In this document: positions 9,632-20,149 of the stretch, one piece after another
Numbering within the stretch: the stretch's first letter is position 1
How the letters are laid out: every line of letters starts with the position of its first letter
Source: Fulvia fulva
Taxonomy: Eukaryota > Ascomycota > Dothideomycetes > Mycosphaerellales > Mycosphaerellaceae
Length of the DNA: 64,000 nt
Assembly (NCBI RefSeq): GCF_020509005.1
Contig: NC_063013.1
Coordinates: 5,208,001 to 5,272,000 of the forward strand
Direction of reading: 5' to 3'
Position numbers and translations under genes: made by a program
The notes under the pieces: generated by a model
What the model was told of the DNA's origin: nothing
The model's input: only the letters and a program-made list of their open reading frames with translations
Databases searched by the model: none

Positions 9632-10783
9632 TTATTTGGATTCGAGACATTGCCTCTGATCCGTGAATTCCTCCCATTCCTCCGGCACCTTGATCCTGCT
9701 CTCAGCAGCCGCTAGCATGCCTCGTAGAATCAGATTCCCCTTCTCGTAGTTGTAGTTTGCCTGGCGTAGCATGGTGATCTCGTCGTCCTTCTGTCGACTC
9801 GCAGCCTCGAGGTCGATGATCTGCTTGTTCTGACGGCCGATCGTGTGATGTAGTTCAGTATTGCGAACACGCTGCTCATCCACCTGACGCTGATACTCAG
9901 CTGGGAGATTGTGAAGCACCTCGTTGAGACGGGAGATCTCGTGACGCTGTTGAAGGACAAGAAGATCTGTGCCCTTCACAGGAGCCTTGCTCGCGTGTGA
10001 TGGAGGCGCATCGAGCTGACCTTGTTGCTGACTCTGCTGCGACGCGACTACACTAGGGGCGCCGGCAGCGGGGACAGTGGGCTTGTCGGTGTAGTGCGAT
10101 TGAGGTTTGGCGTAATTAGGCTCTGCCAAGAGGTTCTTGTTGAGTTGATGCAGCTCATGGGTACCAGATTCGTCCTCTTTGCTAAGGCTGTCCTGAGGGA
10201 CGCGCGACGACTCAGTCACAAGTCGCTTCTTCGGGTCGAGCGCGGAGCTTGCCGATGTAGACGCGTTCGTCGCAAGGCCTGAGGTTTTTGTGAGCTTTCT
10301 GAACTTTCCTGGCGTCTCAGCCTCACTGATGTGGTGTGCTGCCGAGCGCTTGCTTGTCTTCGAGTCAATAGGTTGGTCTTGTGGAGTTGTAGCGGTGTCG
10401 ACCACCGGCGTGGTAGCAACTGGCAACTTGGAGGCCGGAGTCTGAGTGGGTGCTGTGATGGGGTTCTGTGCCTGGGGCTGACCCTCGGTCGAATAGCGGT
10501 GTAGATACCGTATGGCATTCGCCTTCAATTTAGGCAGCGTTGAGTTTTGGCTACTTGGGGTGAATGCAGAGGTGTCGTTGATATTTCGAAACTTGTCCTT
10601 GCGCCTGAGGAAAGCCTTGAACTCGTCCTTACCGTCCGTCGTTGGCCACTTTTCATTGCCGTATTGAGTGTAGAGGTTGCGGAAATATGACGTGTCCGCG
10701 TCGTTCTCCGCGATCTCGCGTGGTGTTCGACCTTCGAGTGGTTTGTCGGCATCGGCCATCCATGGTTCCCTGGTCTCGGCCAT
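9632..10783 (-). CDS. Uncharacterised protein with C-terminal coiled coil (383 aa)
   Basis: The preferred start is MAETREPWM at 10783, giving 383 residues; the frame is open to 10888, which would add 35 basic residues. Residues about 12-75 (GRTPREIAENDADTSYFRNLY, then KDEFKAFLRRKDKFR) look like a short folded helical part. The middle is Ser/Thr/Pro/Gln-rich and probably disordered, with a basic KFRKLTK patch. Residues about 275-370 form a strong predicted coiled coil rich in heptads of Leu, Ile, Glu, Gln and Lys (RHEISRLNEVLHNLP to DDEITMLRQANYNYEKGN). No catalytic motif, membrane segment or signal peptide is seen. A scaffold or nuclear structural role is possible but unproven. It is convergent with TRZ1 and divergent from the next transcribed region. 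Confidence 0.7.
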   Translation of the reverse strand: MAETREPWMADADKPLEGRTPREIAENDADTSYFRNLYTQYGNEKWPTTDGKDEFKAFLRRKDKFRNINDTSAFTPSSQNSTLPKLKANAIRYLHRYSTEGQPQAQNPITAPTQTPASKLPVATTPVVDTATTPQDQPIDSKTSKRSAAHHISEAETPGKFRKLTKTSGLATNASTSASSALDPKKRLVTESSRVPQDSLSKEDESGTHELHQLNKNLLAEPNYAKPQSHYTDKPTVPAAGAPSVVASQQSQQQGQLDAPPSHASKAPVKGTDLLVLQQRHEISRLNEVLHNLPAEYQRQVDEQRVRNTELHHTIGRQNKQIIDLEAASRQKDDEITMLRQANYNYEKGNLILRGMLAAAESRIKVPEEWEEFTDQRQCLESK

Positions 10784-11251
10784 GGCTGTGAGTGTGTCGA
10801 CCTGGGGTGGTACGTTCGGCACAGTGCTAGAAAGGACTTTGTGCCTCTCGCGCTTTTTAAGGCGAGAGAAGTTCCGTCTCTTGAGCATTCACCTCTTTGC
10901 GAAGTGAATGAAATTGTGGCACGTGTTGGGACAGCCAAACGCGGATGCAAAACGGCCCGTGCAGTCCGCCCACGAACTTCAAAACCGCTCGCTCTTCAGA
11001 CAGATTCCTGTCTTCCTACATTCCACTTCCCACCATCTTCTCTCTGCTTTTCTTCAACATCATCACATCATTACCACCCACCACCACTTCTCCCGACCGA
11101 TCTGCGACAACACTCCGCCAACGACAGCCACTCAGTCCGTTGTACCATTCTCTCGATTCAGTGAGTACACCTTAGACAGTATATACAGCGGTGCCGACTG
11201 TATCGCACTAATCTCTCGCTGGGAGACGATGTACTGACGCCTCGTTCAGGT
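10784..11251. other. Divergent promoter region with CT-rich leader
   Basis: The stretch between the coiled-coil gene and the duplicated exon-like block contains a long pyrimidine-rich tract around 11,020-11,100, typical of fungal core promoters or leaders. A canonical GTGAGT donor near 11,160 is followed by CTGAC and TTCAG at 11,241-11,249, which would make a leader intron of about 90 bp for a plus-strand transcript. Confidence 0.4.
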
Positions 11252-11734
11252 CCGTGCGCCAGCAAATGTACCATCTGCGATCACGACGGCTTCTGCAGGT
11301 CGTGACACCCTTTTGGAGTGGAAAGCGTAAGTGAAAGCAAGGGGCACAAAGGAATGTCGTGCGCTAACGTCTGTTGTCTAGGCCTTGACACCAACGGTGC
11401 TGGTGGAGCTATCCGGAGGCGGCTGAGTGGCCGCAATATGCGCGCTAACTTGCTTCTGCTTAGGTACCACTCTCTTGATCCAGCCCGTGCGCCAGCAAAT
11501 GTACCATCTGCGATCACGACGGCTTCTGCAGGTCGTGACACCCCTTTGGAGTGGAAAGCATATGTAAATGCGAAGAGTCGCAAGAGCGGATGGCCTCGTC
11601 TCTCTAGCACAACAGCAGTTGGCAAGACACTGTCACTTGGGGTTCGGTTATGGCTAATACTCTTCTATCTAGGCCTTGACACCAACGGTGCTGGTGGAGC
11701 TGTCCGGAGGCGACTGCGTGGCTTGCTGCCCTGA
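11252..11734 (+). other. Duplicated exon-like segments of a possible spliced transcript
   Basis: Two blocks occur twice in the same order. Block A is 11252-11326 and 11485-11559 (75 bp, one mismatch). Block B is 11378-11430 and 11669-11721 (53 bp, a few mismatches). Sequence between A and B differs in content and length, but in copy 1 it is a canonical 55-bp intron, 11327-11381, with GTAAGT, GCTAAC and TAG. The conserved parts thus look like exons and the diverged parts like introns. Removing that intron leaves a 137-codon frame from ATG 11266 to 11734. However, the two copies of block A are then read in different frames, so the coding claim is weak. It could instead be a non-coding RNA or the leader of the gene at 12,214. 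No family is recognised. Confidence 0.35.
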
Positions 11735-12213
11735 AACGACCGAACAGTCGCACGACTGCACGACTGCACGACCGAGAGGGACGACACCGATAGTGGAGGA
11801 AGGCCCAAGAGAAGTATCGCCCGCAAACATCATATGCAGACCTACGGGTCTGCCACGCTCACATACAATCTAGGTCATCAGTCCTGGGCAATGTGCCTGG
11901 TGCTGGAGACCATGTTTGTATCCTCGCATAGAACTGCGCTGTCTGCTGTGTCATTTCACGAGGCAGATTGCCTGCACCCTATTGTCCGAACAAAGAAAGG
12001 ACTTTCATGAGGCTGAGAATATGCTGATGTCTCAAAATACAATGGGACTTTGTTTGCTGCGAAGGTACCATGATAGCAAACGCTGACGAAGATGTCTCAG
12101 ATCTTTCGAGTGAAGCCGCGAGTTGAACGTGCGGCTGGTAAGTAGTTGTCGCTGTCATCCACCCTCCGAGTTACTTGTCTTCCATGATGTTCATCAACAG
12201 CAGCAGTGACAAT
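11735..12213. other. Region with splice signals, no confident coding exon
   Basis: The frame from 11676 stays open to 11873 and includes a short repeated word (cgactgcacgactgcacgac near 11,752). A strong GTAAGT donor near 12,135 with CAACAG at about 12,200 suggests a leader intron directly before the small membrane-protein gene. Nothing else is recognised. Confidence 0.3.
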
Positions 12214-12855
12214 ATGCCCAACACATTCTCCTGGTCCCGGCCGTTCTCCAGACTAATGTATGTAAAGTTTTCGACTCGTTCGAAAGGATGTTGGCTAATC
12301 AACCTCAAAGCAGACAAGATGGCGATGACGATGTCTGGAGTTCCGGCCTGGCCACTACGGCGCCACGAAGATTGAGCTACTCCACGCAGCGACACTGCCA
12401 GCCTCTGATAGATGTCCGCCACTCTCGGCGTAGTCTTTACGAGCAAGATATGCGTTACATTAAGCTTGTTACCAGGCGTACGACCGAGCGCAGCAAGAGT
12501 ATGGCCAGTAATTCGTCTCCCGAGTCAGCCACAGGACAGCAAGCTGTGGACCTCGATATTAGAAGGACCATGAGCCTGGTAGTTGAACCTAGCAATAGAG
12601 AGCAGGAGCTACAAGGGCAGGCTGGCGAAGGTGCAGCGTCAGATACGGAACAACTTCAGGGTGAGCAGGAGCTACAAGGGCAGGCTGGCGAAGGTGCAGC
12701 GTCAGATACGGAACAACTTCAGGGTGAGCAGGAGGACCCACTGAGGAGACGATCCAACCATACCGCAACCAGTCGAGCGAGGACCTGCCCTCGTGCTTGT
12801 AGCGGTCTACTGCTTCATTCTGCTGCTCATTGTGGCCGGTAATGGCTTTTCCTGA
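12214..12855 (+). CDS. Small tail-anchored membrane protein, three exons (179 aa)
   Basis: Predicted exons are 12214-12257, 12311-12723 and 12773-12855, totalling 540 nt or 180 codons with stop. Intron 1 has GTATGT, GCTAAT and AAG. Intron 2 has GTGAGC and CAG. Both splices keep frame, and the second moves into a frame whose end is clearly a membrane helix (ALVLVAVYCFILLLIVAGNG) followed by stop. The protein starts MPNTFSWSRPF, is Ser/Arg-rich, then has two identical 21-residue repeats (EQELQGQAGEGAASDTEQLQG) before the C-terminal helix. It should be tail-anchored with its N-terminus in the cytosol. A simpler start at Met 12501 would give 101 residues. Without splicing the frame runs on to 12842 and loses the helix. 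The family is not recognised. Confidence 0.5.
12600..12725 (+). repeat. Perfect 63-bp tandem duplication with splice donor
   Basis: Copies at 12600-12662 and 12663-12725 are identical, and the first nine bases of a third follow at 12726. Each copy spans the word CAGGGTGAGC, so each supplies a GTGAGC splice donor in the same phase (at 12661 and 12724). Use of the upstream donor with the acceptor at 12772 would remove one 21-residue repeat. Confidence 0.95.
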
Positions 12856-13012
12856 TACGCAGCTTTGTCACGGGCACCACGTGTGGTCAAAGTCTTCGTA
12901 GCATTGCGAAGTATCATCACGCTCAAGTCTGCAAGTCCAGGTCCAACATGCGCGATCGTCGCAGTGGAAAGATTTGGAACGCGTCTCTGCATTCCCAAGT
13001 CACAGAACTTGC

Positions 13013-14101
13013 TCAAAATGGCTTCGGCTTGCTACCCAACGGTAAGGGCGGCGGTGTTGGCGCTTCATTGCTTGTGGAACCCGAAGCACCCGACTGTCCG
13101 AAGCCTGCATATGGAACAATGTTAGACTTTTTCGGTGGAGGAGGCGGAGGAGCTTTCTTGCCAGCTGCAGAAGCAAGGCCTGCAGATCCTGCTGGCGTGA
13201 TTGGGTTACCTCGCTCATCCGTACTTGCATTAAGCTTGGCAAATCGTTGCTGAAGCTCGTTCAATTGCCCCGAAGCTTGCTCCCGGTCGTACGCTCTTCG
13301 TGGCGATGATATGTTCACGCCGTCGCCTCCGCCGCTTGTGCCGAAGCCGGGTACAGAAACTCCGGCCTGTCCAAGTCTCGTTGCTGCACCCTGATTTGTG
13401 CTGGTCGCATTGAGTGGAGGAAGGGTCCGAGGCGGTAGAGCCTGAGGGGTGGGAGCTTGCGGCTGTTTCAAAGCTTCACCATAGCTCGGCGGCGGAGCAG
13501 GAGTATACTCATCGGGGTATTCATTCTGCCTTGGTGGAAGACCTGGAGTAGGCGCTTGATTCTGCCTCGGCGGCACTCGCGGTGGCAGAGCGGGACTAGC
13601 TGTACCACTTCCAGGTGTCCCTCTGCGTACAGGCGGCGCGGGAAGATGTGCGGTGCTCAGGCCTGTGGTATCCCTTCTGTAGCCCTCTTCACGCCGTGCC
13701 TGCGCTGCTCTTTCTGCTTCCAATTCTGCTTGTTGCCGTGCTTCCTCTTCTTCCATGCGTTTCCGCTGTGCATAACCACTCTCCACAGCAGGCCCACCTA
13801 GTCCACCGGTAGGTCCTGTAGATGCTGCTGAAGCAGTGCCTGTACGACTGATTGCACCGCCTGCGCCCATGCTCCGTGTCTTCGGCGGCGGGCCAAATGC
13901 GTCGGGATCGCGGAGGCTTGATAACGGAGCAGATTGATGATTTCGTCCCCCCTCGTAAGGGTCCTTCTTCTTGCCTGTCGCTATTCCTTTCAGATCTGAC
14001 TTCCAGGTGTCTTTCTTGATCGAAACATCACCCTTAGGATGCCATCCGCCCTTGGCGAGGCCTTTCATTTTGTCCATTGCTTTTAGTAATCGTAGTGACA
14101 C
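13013..14101 (-). CDS. Proline-rich Aim3-like actin-patch protein (362 aa)
   Basis: A 362-residue frame; Met 9 (MDKMKGLAKGGWHPKG) may be the real start. The N-terminal words GGWHPKG, TWKSDLKGIATG and LSSLRDPDAFGPPPK match my memory of fungal Aim3-type proteins, which bind the BAR/SH3 protein Rvs167 at cortical actin patches. Residues about 110-140 form a charged helix (RKRMEEEEARQQAELEAERAAQ). The rest is Pro-rich with many SH3-ligand-like motifs (ALPPRVPPRQ, GLPPRQNE, ALPPRTLPPL) and a polyproline run (KKAPPPPPPKKS), followed by an RAYDREQASGQLNELQQRFAKLN helix. There are no membrane segments. Family placement is moderate; an unrelated proline-rich adaptor is possible. It is the last gene before RIP island 1. 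Confidence 0.7.
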   Translation of the reverse strand: MSLRLLKAMDKMKGLAKGGWHPKGDVSIKKDTWKSDLKGIATGKKKDPYEGGRNHQSAPLSSLRDPDAFGPPPKTRSMGAGGAISRTGTASAASTGPTGGLGGPAVESGYAQRKRMEEEEARQQAELEAERAAQARREEGYRRDTTGLSTAHLPAPPVRRGTPGSGTASPALPPRVPPRQNQAPTPGLPPRQNEYPDEYTPAPPPSYGEALKQPQAPTPQALPPRTLPPLNATSTNQGAATRLGQAGVSVPGFGTSGGGDGVNISSPRRAYDREQASGQLNELQQRFAKLNASTDERGNPITPAGSAGLASAAGKKAPPPPPPKKSNIVPYAGFGQSGASGSTSNEAPTPPPLPLGSKPKPF

Positions 14102-14401
14102 GGATAGTCGAATACTGTTGAAGCGTACAGCAAAAGGGGTGACATGTCACGAGAGAAGTTCATATGATAGCGTGAGCATCTTGGAAGCCGCGCTGACGCT
14201 TCCGGATTACGTAGCTATCTCCATTCAGACCCTGTGGATTGAAAATGAGTAGCGGGTGTAGGTGATGGAGCCTTAGGCAAAACACGTGATATAATCTCGG
14301 CTAATCACATTATACCTACTACGTCTAATCCCTAAGGGTCTAGTACTAGACCGCGTAGTCTTATAGATTACTATAGAACGTATCTATAAAGAAATATAAT
14401 A
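14102..14401. other. Transition into RIP island 1
   Basis: This is the promoter side of the Aim3-like gene. After about 14,280 the sequence turns TA-rich. It contains agctatctccat-T-cagaccct at 14,213 and ccctaagggtct near 14,331, both also found near 38,700 and 38,847 at the start of island 2. Confidence 0.5.
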
Positions 14402-16254
14402 ACGTAAAGTACTAGTAAGCTAGGAACACTAGTAAGCTAGGAGTTTTGTCTTGGCACGACCAACTCGCATTCTTCATTAATCGTTTTCACTACTATCAAA
14501 TAGAGAACTAGTGAACTTAATACTCTTATCCGATTTAGAATTATTCTCTTTATCTTCCTAGTATATTCGTACGTTATAGCTAGTCCGACTGTAGTTACTA
14601 TACCGCCGTCTACTTAGCTAGCCCTCTTTCGTACCCTCTGACCTACGACTCTTCTTTGACTATTCTATAGCCTTTAACGACTCGACGACTACCTATAATA
14701 AGCTAACTCTATACTCTAAGACCCCGCCGTACTAGAGACGCTTTCGTTTATAAGATCGGCGCTTTATAAGAGTCTTAACTTATCGTTCAAGCTTAGAGTT
14801 ACGAGCTCTAAGAAGCGCATTCTCTTATAGCATTACTTCGCCGCCTTTTATAAGCTAAGAGAAGCTATTATAAGCTATTTTGGAGTTGCTTAGTATAGCG
14901 TCGTATATAAGCTTAGATTATAACGTAAACTCCTTCGAATTGCTTAGAGTTTAAGACTACTATAATGTCGTCTAAGGCGGGGGTAGTCCTAGCGGGGTTC
15001 GTAGGCGTATATTAAGGCGATTAAGTACTACTTACGCGTTAATAGGAACTAACCCTATAGCCTTAAAGGCCTTCTTATAGTTTGACGCGGTAAATACGTC
15101 GAAAAATACGTCTTTAAACGCCGGAAGGAAGGTTTCTTTGTTAATATAGAAGACGCGCTAACGCGCTAAGTCCCGTACGCGTTATAAATACTTTAGCTTT
15201 AACGGCGTAAAACAAACTACGTTAAGAGGCTATAGGATTTACGACAAATACGCCGGTATATAGAGCGTAAGAATCTTATAGTCTAGATAGTAGTCCTTAA
15301 ACCCCTAGTTTAAATAGCTCTTATAGCCGTCCAAAATAAGCAATCTATAGCTACCTATAGAACGCGCCTATATATACGCGTTAAAGGGCTTCAACTACTC
15401 GAGGCTAAGCACGTTGTTTATCTATCTATTCTCGGAGACCGTAAGCTTCTAATTCCGTAGTATATCTACCTCTTCGTACTATACTAAAATGTAGATACGC
15501 TCTTTATAGATAATAAAGGGCGGGGTCGAGTAGCTAGCGGTATAGATACTCTAAAGAACTAAAACCTACTCTCTATTACTAGGCTAAATAGCCGTAGGGC
15601 GAGAGCGTCGTTCTAAGCTAGTAACGACTTTTATAGAGCTAAACACGCCTATTTAAAAGCCCGTCTTATCGAAGTTATAGATATTGCCGTTATATACGCT
15701 ATATTTAGTAATTGTCTCTTATATAAGCTTAAACTAGGCGCTTATAACTTCTAGATCTTTCTAGAGTATTTTCTAATGGTCCTTCGCTCGGTTAAAGGCC
15801 GTTTTAAGCTCGGTAGAGCGTAAAACGAATCTCTCTACCTAGTTCTTACCTACCGGATCCGCGTCGCGTTTACCGAGTAGCTTATCCGCTATATCTACTA
15901 CCTCGCTAAGAGTAGGCGTAAATCCTCGCGAATCGAGGTCGAGGATATATCGAATAATCGTCTGTTCTTTAGCTAATGTAAGTTTGTACTAGATAGGGCG
16001 AGTATCGACGCGAGGAGTAATTCCGTAGTACCGGCTAGTTAGCGTCGAATAAGGTACGTAATATACTATAGCTACGTATAGGAGACTCGGAAATTGGCCC
16101 TAACGATAGGTAGAGAGGGTAAGAGCAATTCTGCCTTCTTTATTAGACGATTATATATTATGTTATTGAGACATAGTACGATAATTAAGAAGTTAGTCGT
16201 ACTAAGACAAAATTCCTAGCTTACTATTGTTCCTAGCTTACTAGTACTTTACGT
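14402..16254 (-). mobile_element. Fot1/Pot2-type (Tc1-mariner, pogo branch) DNA transposon, 1,853 bp
   Basis: The element begins and ends with inverted repeats of about 64 bp (14402-14465 and 16191-16254) starting ACGTAAAGTACTAGTAAGC. It is flanked by the TA target duplication at 14400-14401 and 16255-16256. Length and termini match the Fot1/Pot2 group. Inside each inverted repeat the word AGTAAGCTAGGA is itself repeated. The two repeats differ at few positions: three are C/G in the left copy and T/A in the right one, as RIP would give; one difference (C versus A) is a transversion. Confidence 0.9.
14500..16174 (-). pseudogene. RIP-mutated pogo/Fot1 transposase
   Basis: From the Met at 16174 the minus strand reads as a transposase N-terminus when TAG/TAA are taken as Gln or Trp. 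It includes SKEGRIALTLSTYR, then TLAKEQTIIRYILDLDSRGF, LSEVVDIADKLLGKRDADP and VERFVLRSTELKTAFNRAKD. This is the paired helix-turn-helix (CENP-B-like) DNA-binding part of Fot1 transposases. Many stops interrupt it. The C-terminal end was not defined residue by residue. Confidence 0.75.
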
Positions 16255-17764
16255 TATAGAGAATTTACGCGTTTTAATACTCGGAGCTACTTAAGACTAT
16301 AGATACGATAAGTAGTTATATAATATATATTATATATACGGGTATTACTAAGGTATAACTAATCTCGAGAGTAAATAGCGACTAAGCTAAGCCGGCTAGT
16401 TATAGGTAAATAGTAATAGCCGCTAATTATATAGACTTATAATACCTAATACCGTATAACTTATATTAGAAGTAGTCCGAGTATTTACTAACCTTCTCCT
16501 TACGTCTTAATAAAGCCTAACTTTCGTCTTCCTCTTCCTTCTCTCTCTAGGAACTAACCTAGATTATACCGTATTATCTAATCCTATATCGAGCGTCGCT
16601 ATACTAATATAATATACTCGTAATCTAAGTCGTACTTACCGTTACTATAAGTACTAGCTTAGGCCTAGATTTAAGCTTAAGCCTATCGAGCGTTCCGCCC
16701 TCTAATTCTCTAGTTATTAATCTACTAGTCGCCGATAATAGTAAAGATAAAGAGAAGGACGACGATAATAATCTCGATATAGAAGGAGATACGGTAATAG
16801 GTAGTAATAGCTCTCTTATAATACCGTCTAGTATTCCTAATAGGCTAATTTCCGAGCTTAGTATCTATAAGGAACATATCGAGTTACCTATTATCGCTCT
16901 ATAAGATAAAGATGTATAGGAGGACTAGCTAGATAAAGAGCTTAGCGACGATAACGAGCTCGAAGAGGAAGAATAAGAATAGCTAATATCCAATATAGCT
17001 AAAGAGGACGCCGAGCCTAATAAGAATCCTACTATTACTAATACCGTAGATCTAGCCTATAAGCTTAGACTTTAGAAGGCTAAGCTAAAGAGGTATATCT
17101 AGGCTCTATAGTCGTAGCGTATTAGTATACGGAGTCTAGTCGAGTTATATTTAGTAGAGCTAGGTTATAATTGCCGTAACCGTACTAATATAATCCGCGA
17201 TATTCTACTATAGAAGTCCTTAATAAGCGTTCGTATCGTCGAAAAAGAATTAAAGAGTCTAATTAGATAGCCGTTCTATAATAGGTACGACCTAGCTAAG
17301 AGCTAATATAAAGAGAGCTTATAGGATATCCTCGAGATTATTAAGACTACGACGTCTATATAATAAGTTAGTATATATTACCGTTATGTCCTTTGTTATT
17401 AAGAATTATAGGTTATTAGGTTAAGGAATAGGAGATTAAGAGTTACGTAACTAGAGTACGTAATAGAGTAGAATAGCTAAGAGCTAAACTAGGGAACGAG
17501 CTAAGGAATAATCTAGGACATAAGCTAAGGCCTACTATATAGAAAGTAGAGGCTAACGACAAATAATATAGCGTAGACAACCCTATATATAGAGGCGGAA
17601 AACTTACTAGGGGATAACGAACACCTAGCCCGGGTATATAAGAACACTATAGTATAGCTACTAGAAGGGCTAAAAGCGCTATTATACTAAATCCCGAAGA
17701 CAATCTAATAAGTAATATAGAAGGTAGCCTAGAGACTAACTATATAGATAGATAGATTTAGTAT
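16255..17764 (+). other. Unclassified RIP-mutated repeat block
   Basis: The block is TA-rich and CA/TG-poor like its neighbours, so it was probably a repeat, but I cannot assign it. From about 16,850 to 17,360 the plus strand reads as an acidic then helical protein if stops are Gln/Trp (KELSDDNELEEEEQEQLIS, then KLRLQKAKLKRYIQALQ and RQPFYNRYDLAKSQYKE). A second stretch reads through 17,450-17,730. It might be a gag-like or DNA-transposon remnant. A short (TAGA)n run lies at 17,741-17,755. Confidence 0.4.
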
Positions 17765-19593
17765 GACTTAAGTCGAGTATAGTCCTCCTTCTATAGCTTC
17801 CTAAGTACTACTATTATTAATTCTCTATACGGCTTTGGGTAGTGTTATTATCGTAGGTATACGGTAAAAAGGGCTACTAGGCTCGGGACGATTTCCTTCT
17901 TATACTCTTTTAGTAGGAGGTTAGGTATCTTATCTAGCCCTAGGGCTTTTCGTCCCTTAAGCTTGCCTATAACTCCCTCTACTGTCTCTAGGGTAACCGC
18001 CTAGTCTATTTCTAATAGCTCCGGGTACGTTATCGAGTCTATATTAGTAAGGTCCGCCTCTACGTATATCGAGAAGAAGTGATCGGCTAAGGCTCTAGCT
18101 TTATCTCTAGGCGTAGTTTAGGTAACCTCTTCGCGGTTTACGATTAGGGGGAAGTAGGGAGCCCTTTCTCCTCGGGTGATCTTACCTATTTAGTAAGTCT
18201 CTATATTTACTCTAGGTGCTCTATAAATATCCCTACTATCGCTCTCTATTCTTATAGTTTGTCGCGCTGTATCTATACCTTCTTATCCTATACCGCGCGG
18301 CTATATCAAGCCTTTACTTCTTAAGTAGATTCTTCTATCTATTGTCTCCTTACCTTCCTTACTTCCTTTACCTTCGTAGTATATGCCTAGGTCTAGTAAG
18401 GCTTCTAGTAGGTCGAGGGTTCGGGTAGTAGTATATATTGTTCTACTACTTACTAGATTATAGTAGTGACTTATTCTACTATATAGTCTAACTAGGTTGT
18501 CGTCTCGAGGGTCTAGTTCTACGGTAGGTTTACTATAAGGTATTACCGTATTTCGTCCTATTAAGCTTTCTTTTAATTACGGCGGGCTTCTCTTATAGGC
18601 TCCTCTATAGCTTTTACGTCGAGCGTTATCTATATAGAGATATAGTTAGAGGATGCTTCTAGTACGTAGTTTAGCCGGTAGTTAACTAGTCTTTCCTTAA
18701 GTTCCTATAATAGGAAGTATAGGTCGATTATACTCGTACTTATACGCGCCTTCTACGTCTCTATTCTCTTTAGGGTTACTAGAGCTATTCTGTATCGTAT
18801 AGTTATATCGAGTAGCTATCCTCCTAGGAACGTATATAGGGGAGTAAAGTCGAGCCCCTATTAAGGGTAGTAGAGGTTAAGGTCGCCTAAGAGTATATAT
18901 TATACTCCTTAGTATAGGGCCTTCTCTAGGTAGATAAGGGTCCCTATTTCCTTACTCGTACGGCTCTATAGTAGTAGGTTATAGACACTATAGATCTAGA
19001 TAGGTCCTTAGGATATATCGATCTAGATTGATATTAAGTCGCCTCGTCTTCCTTACTATAGTTATAGTATAGTCTCCTATATATTAAGGTCTTTCGTCTT
19101 ACTAACGTAGATATATATCCTTAGCGTTACTCCCCGCTCGCCCGTAATAACTATATAGTATCTCTTATTATTATACGTAGCTAGGGACTCTATATATAGG
19201 TTGATCTATAGTTCTTCTATTACGACAACGTAGTACTATAGTAGGTCGGGCTTCTATAGAAAGTAGCGTTATACCTTATCCTTACTCTTATTTATATTAT
19301 ACTATATAATTATTATATTACTATATTATATTATTCGTTATTATTAGTCAGGTCTATCTCTATACTTATATATTCTTCCTGGGCTTATATACCTTAGGTT
19401 CCTAATCTAATTAGCTATAGCTAAGATTAGAACGACCCGACGATTTGTATTTAGCCTTACTTGTTTACCGCCCGGCTAAGGTCTCTCGGTCTTCTAGGAG
19501 GCGGGTATATTAGTACTAGGTCGTCCGTTCTCTTATACTTACTTACCTTAAGCCCCCTATAGAGCCCTACTCCCTTCTAAGGTTATTATTACT
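17765..19593 (-). mobile_element. Tad1-type LINE fragment (endonuclease and start of RT)
   Basis: It aligns by eye with the LINE copies at 42.8-43.9 kb and 62.0-63.8 kb, with shared words such as tatagtcctccttctatagc and ctctatacggctt. Similarity starts abruptly in the reverse transcriptase region and continues rightwards, i.e. towards the LINE 5' end, until the Gypsy LTR at 19594. The 3' half of the LINE is missing on the left. The element is heavily RIP-mutated. Confidence 0.65.
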
Positions 19594-19777
19594 TATTACG
19601 GGTAGCCCGCGACCCCTTACTATAGCTACGTCGGCCCGGGTAAACCGCGGACCTTCCGTATCGGGTTAGTACGGCTTGGCTTTACTTTATAACTTCGCCG
19701 CGCCTCGCGCTCCTCTTTCGTAGCTTCGTAGAATAACAACTCTCTTATTCGGACCCTATAGTACGCGCGCCCTTATA
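19594..19777 (+). repeat. 5' LTR of Gypsy 1 (RIP-mutated)
   Basis: It is 184 bp long and starts tattacggg where the 3' copy has tgtcgcggg. By hand alignment I count about 18 differences from the 3' LTR; all are C to T or G to A in this copy. Confidence 0.93.
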
Positions 19778-20149
19778 GTTTATTCTACTACCCTACCTAG
19801 ATCGCGGATCTAGGTAAGGGACGCGTAACAATAGGAATAGACAGAACTATAGAACTCGAAGGACGCGTAGAGTCGTATTAGAATATAGAATACGGTAAGG
19901 CGTATAGCGCGTAAATACCTAGAGAACGTGACGCGGCGATATTATTAGTAGGTAGTCGCGCGCTCGTAGACAGTTAGGAAATAGGCATCGTTACGCCTCC
20001 CCCGAACCTAGATAATATAACTTTATAGACGAACGGCGGTATACTACCGCTACTAAAGGCTAAGAGTAAAGGTAAGTAGCGTATATCTCTTTTCTCCGAC
20101 CTCGCCTCTTTCCCTTAGAGTTAGATATAGGACGGTAACCGGCGGGTTA

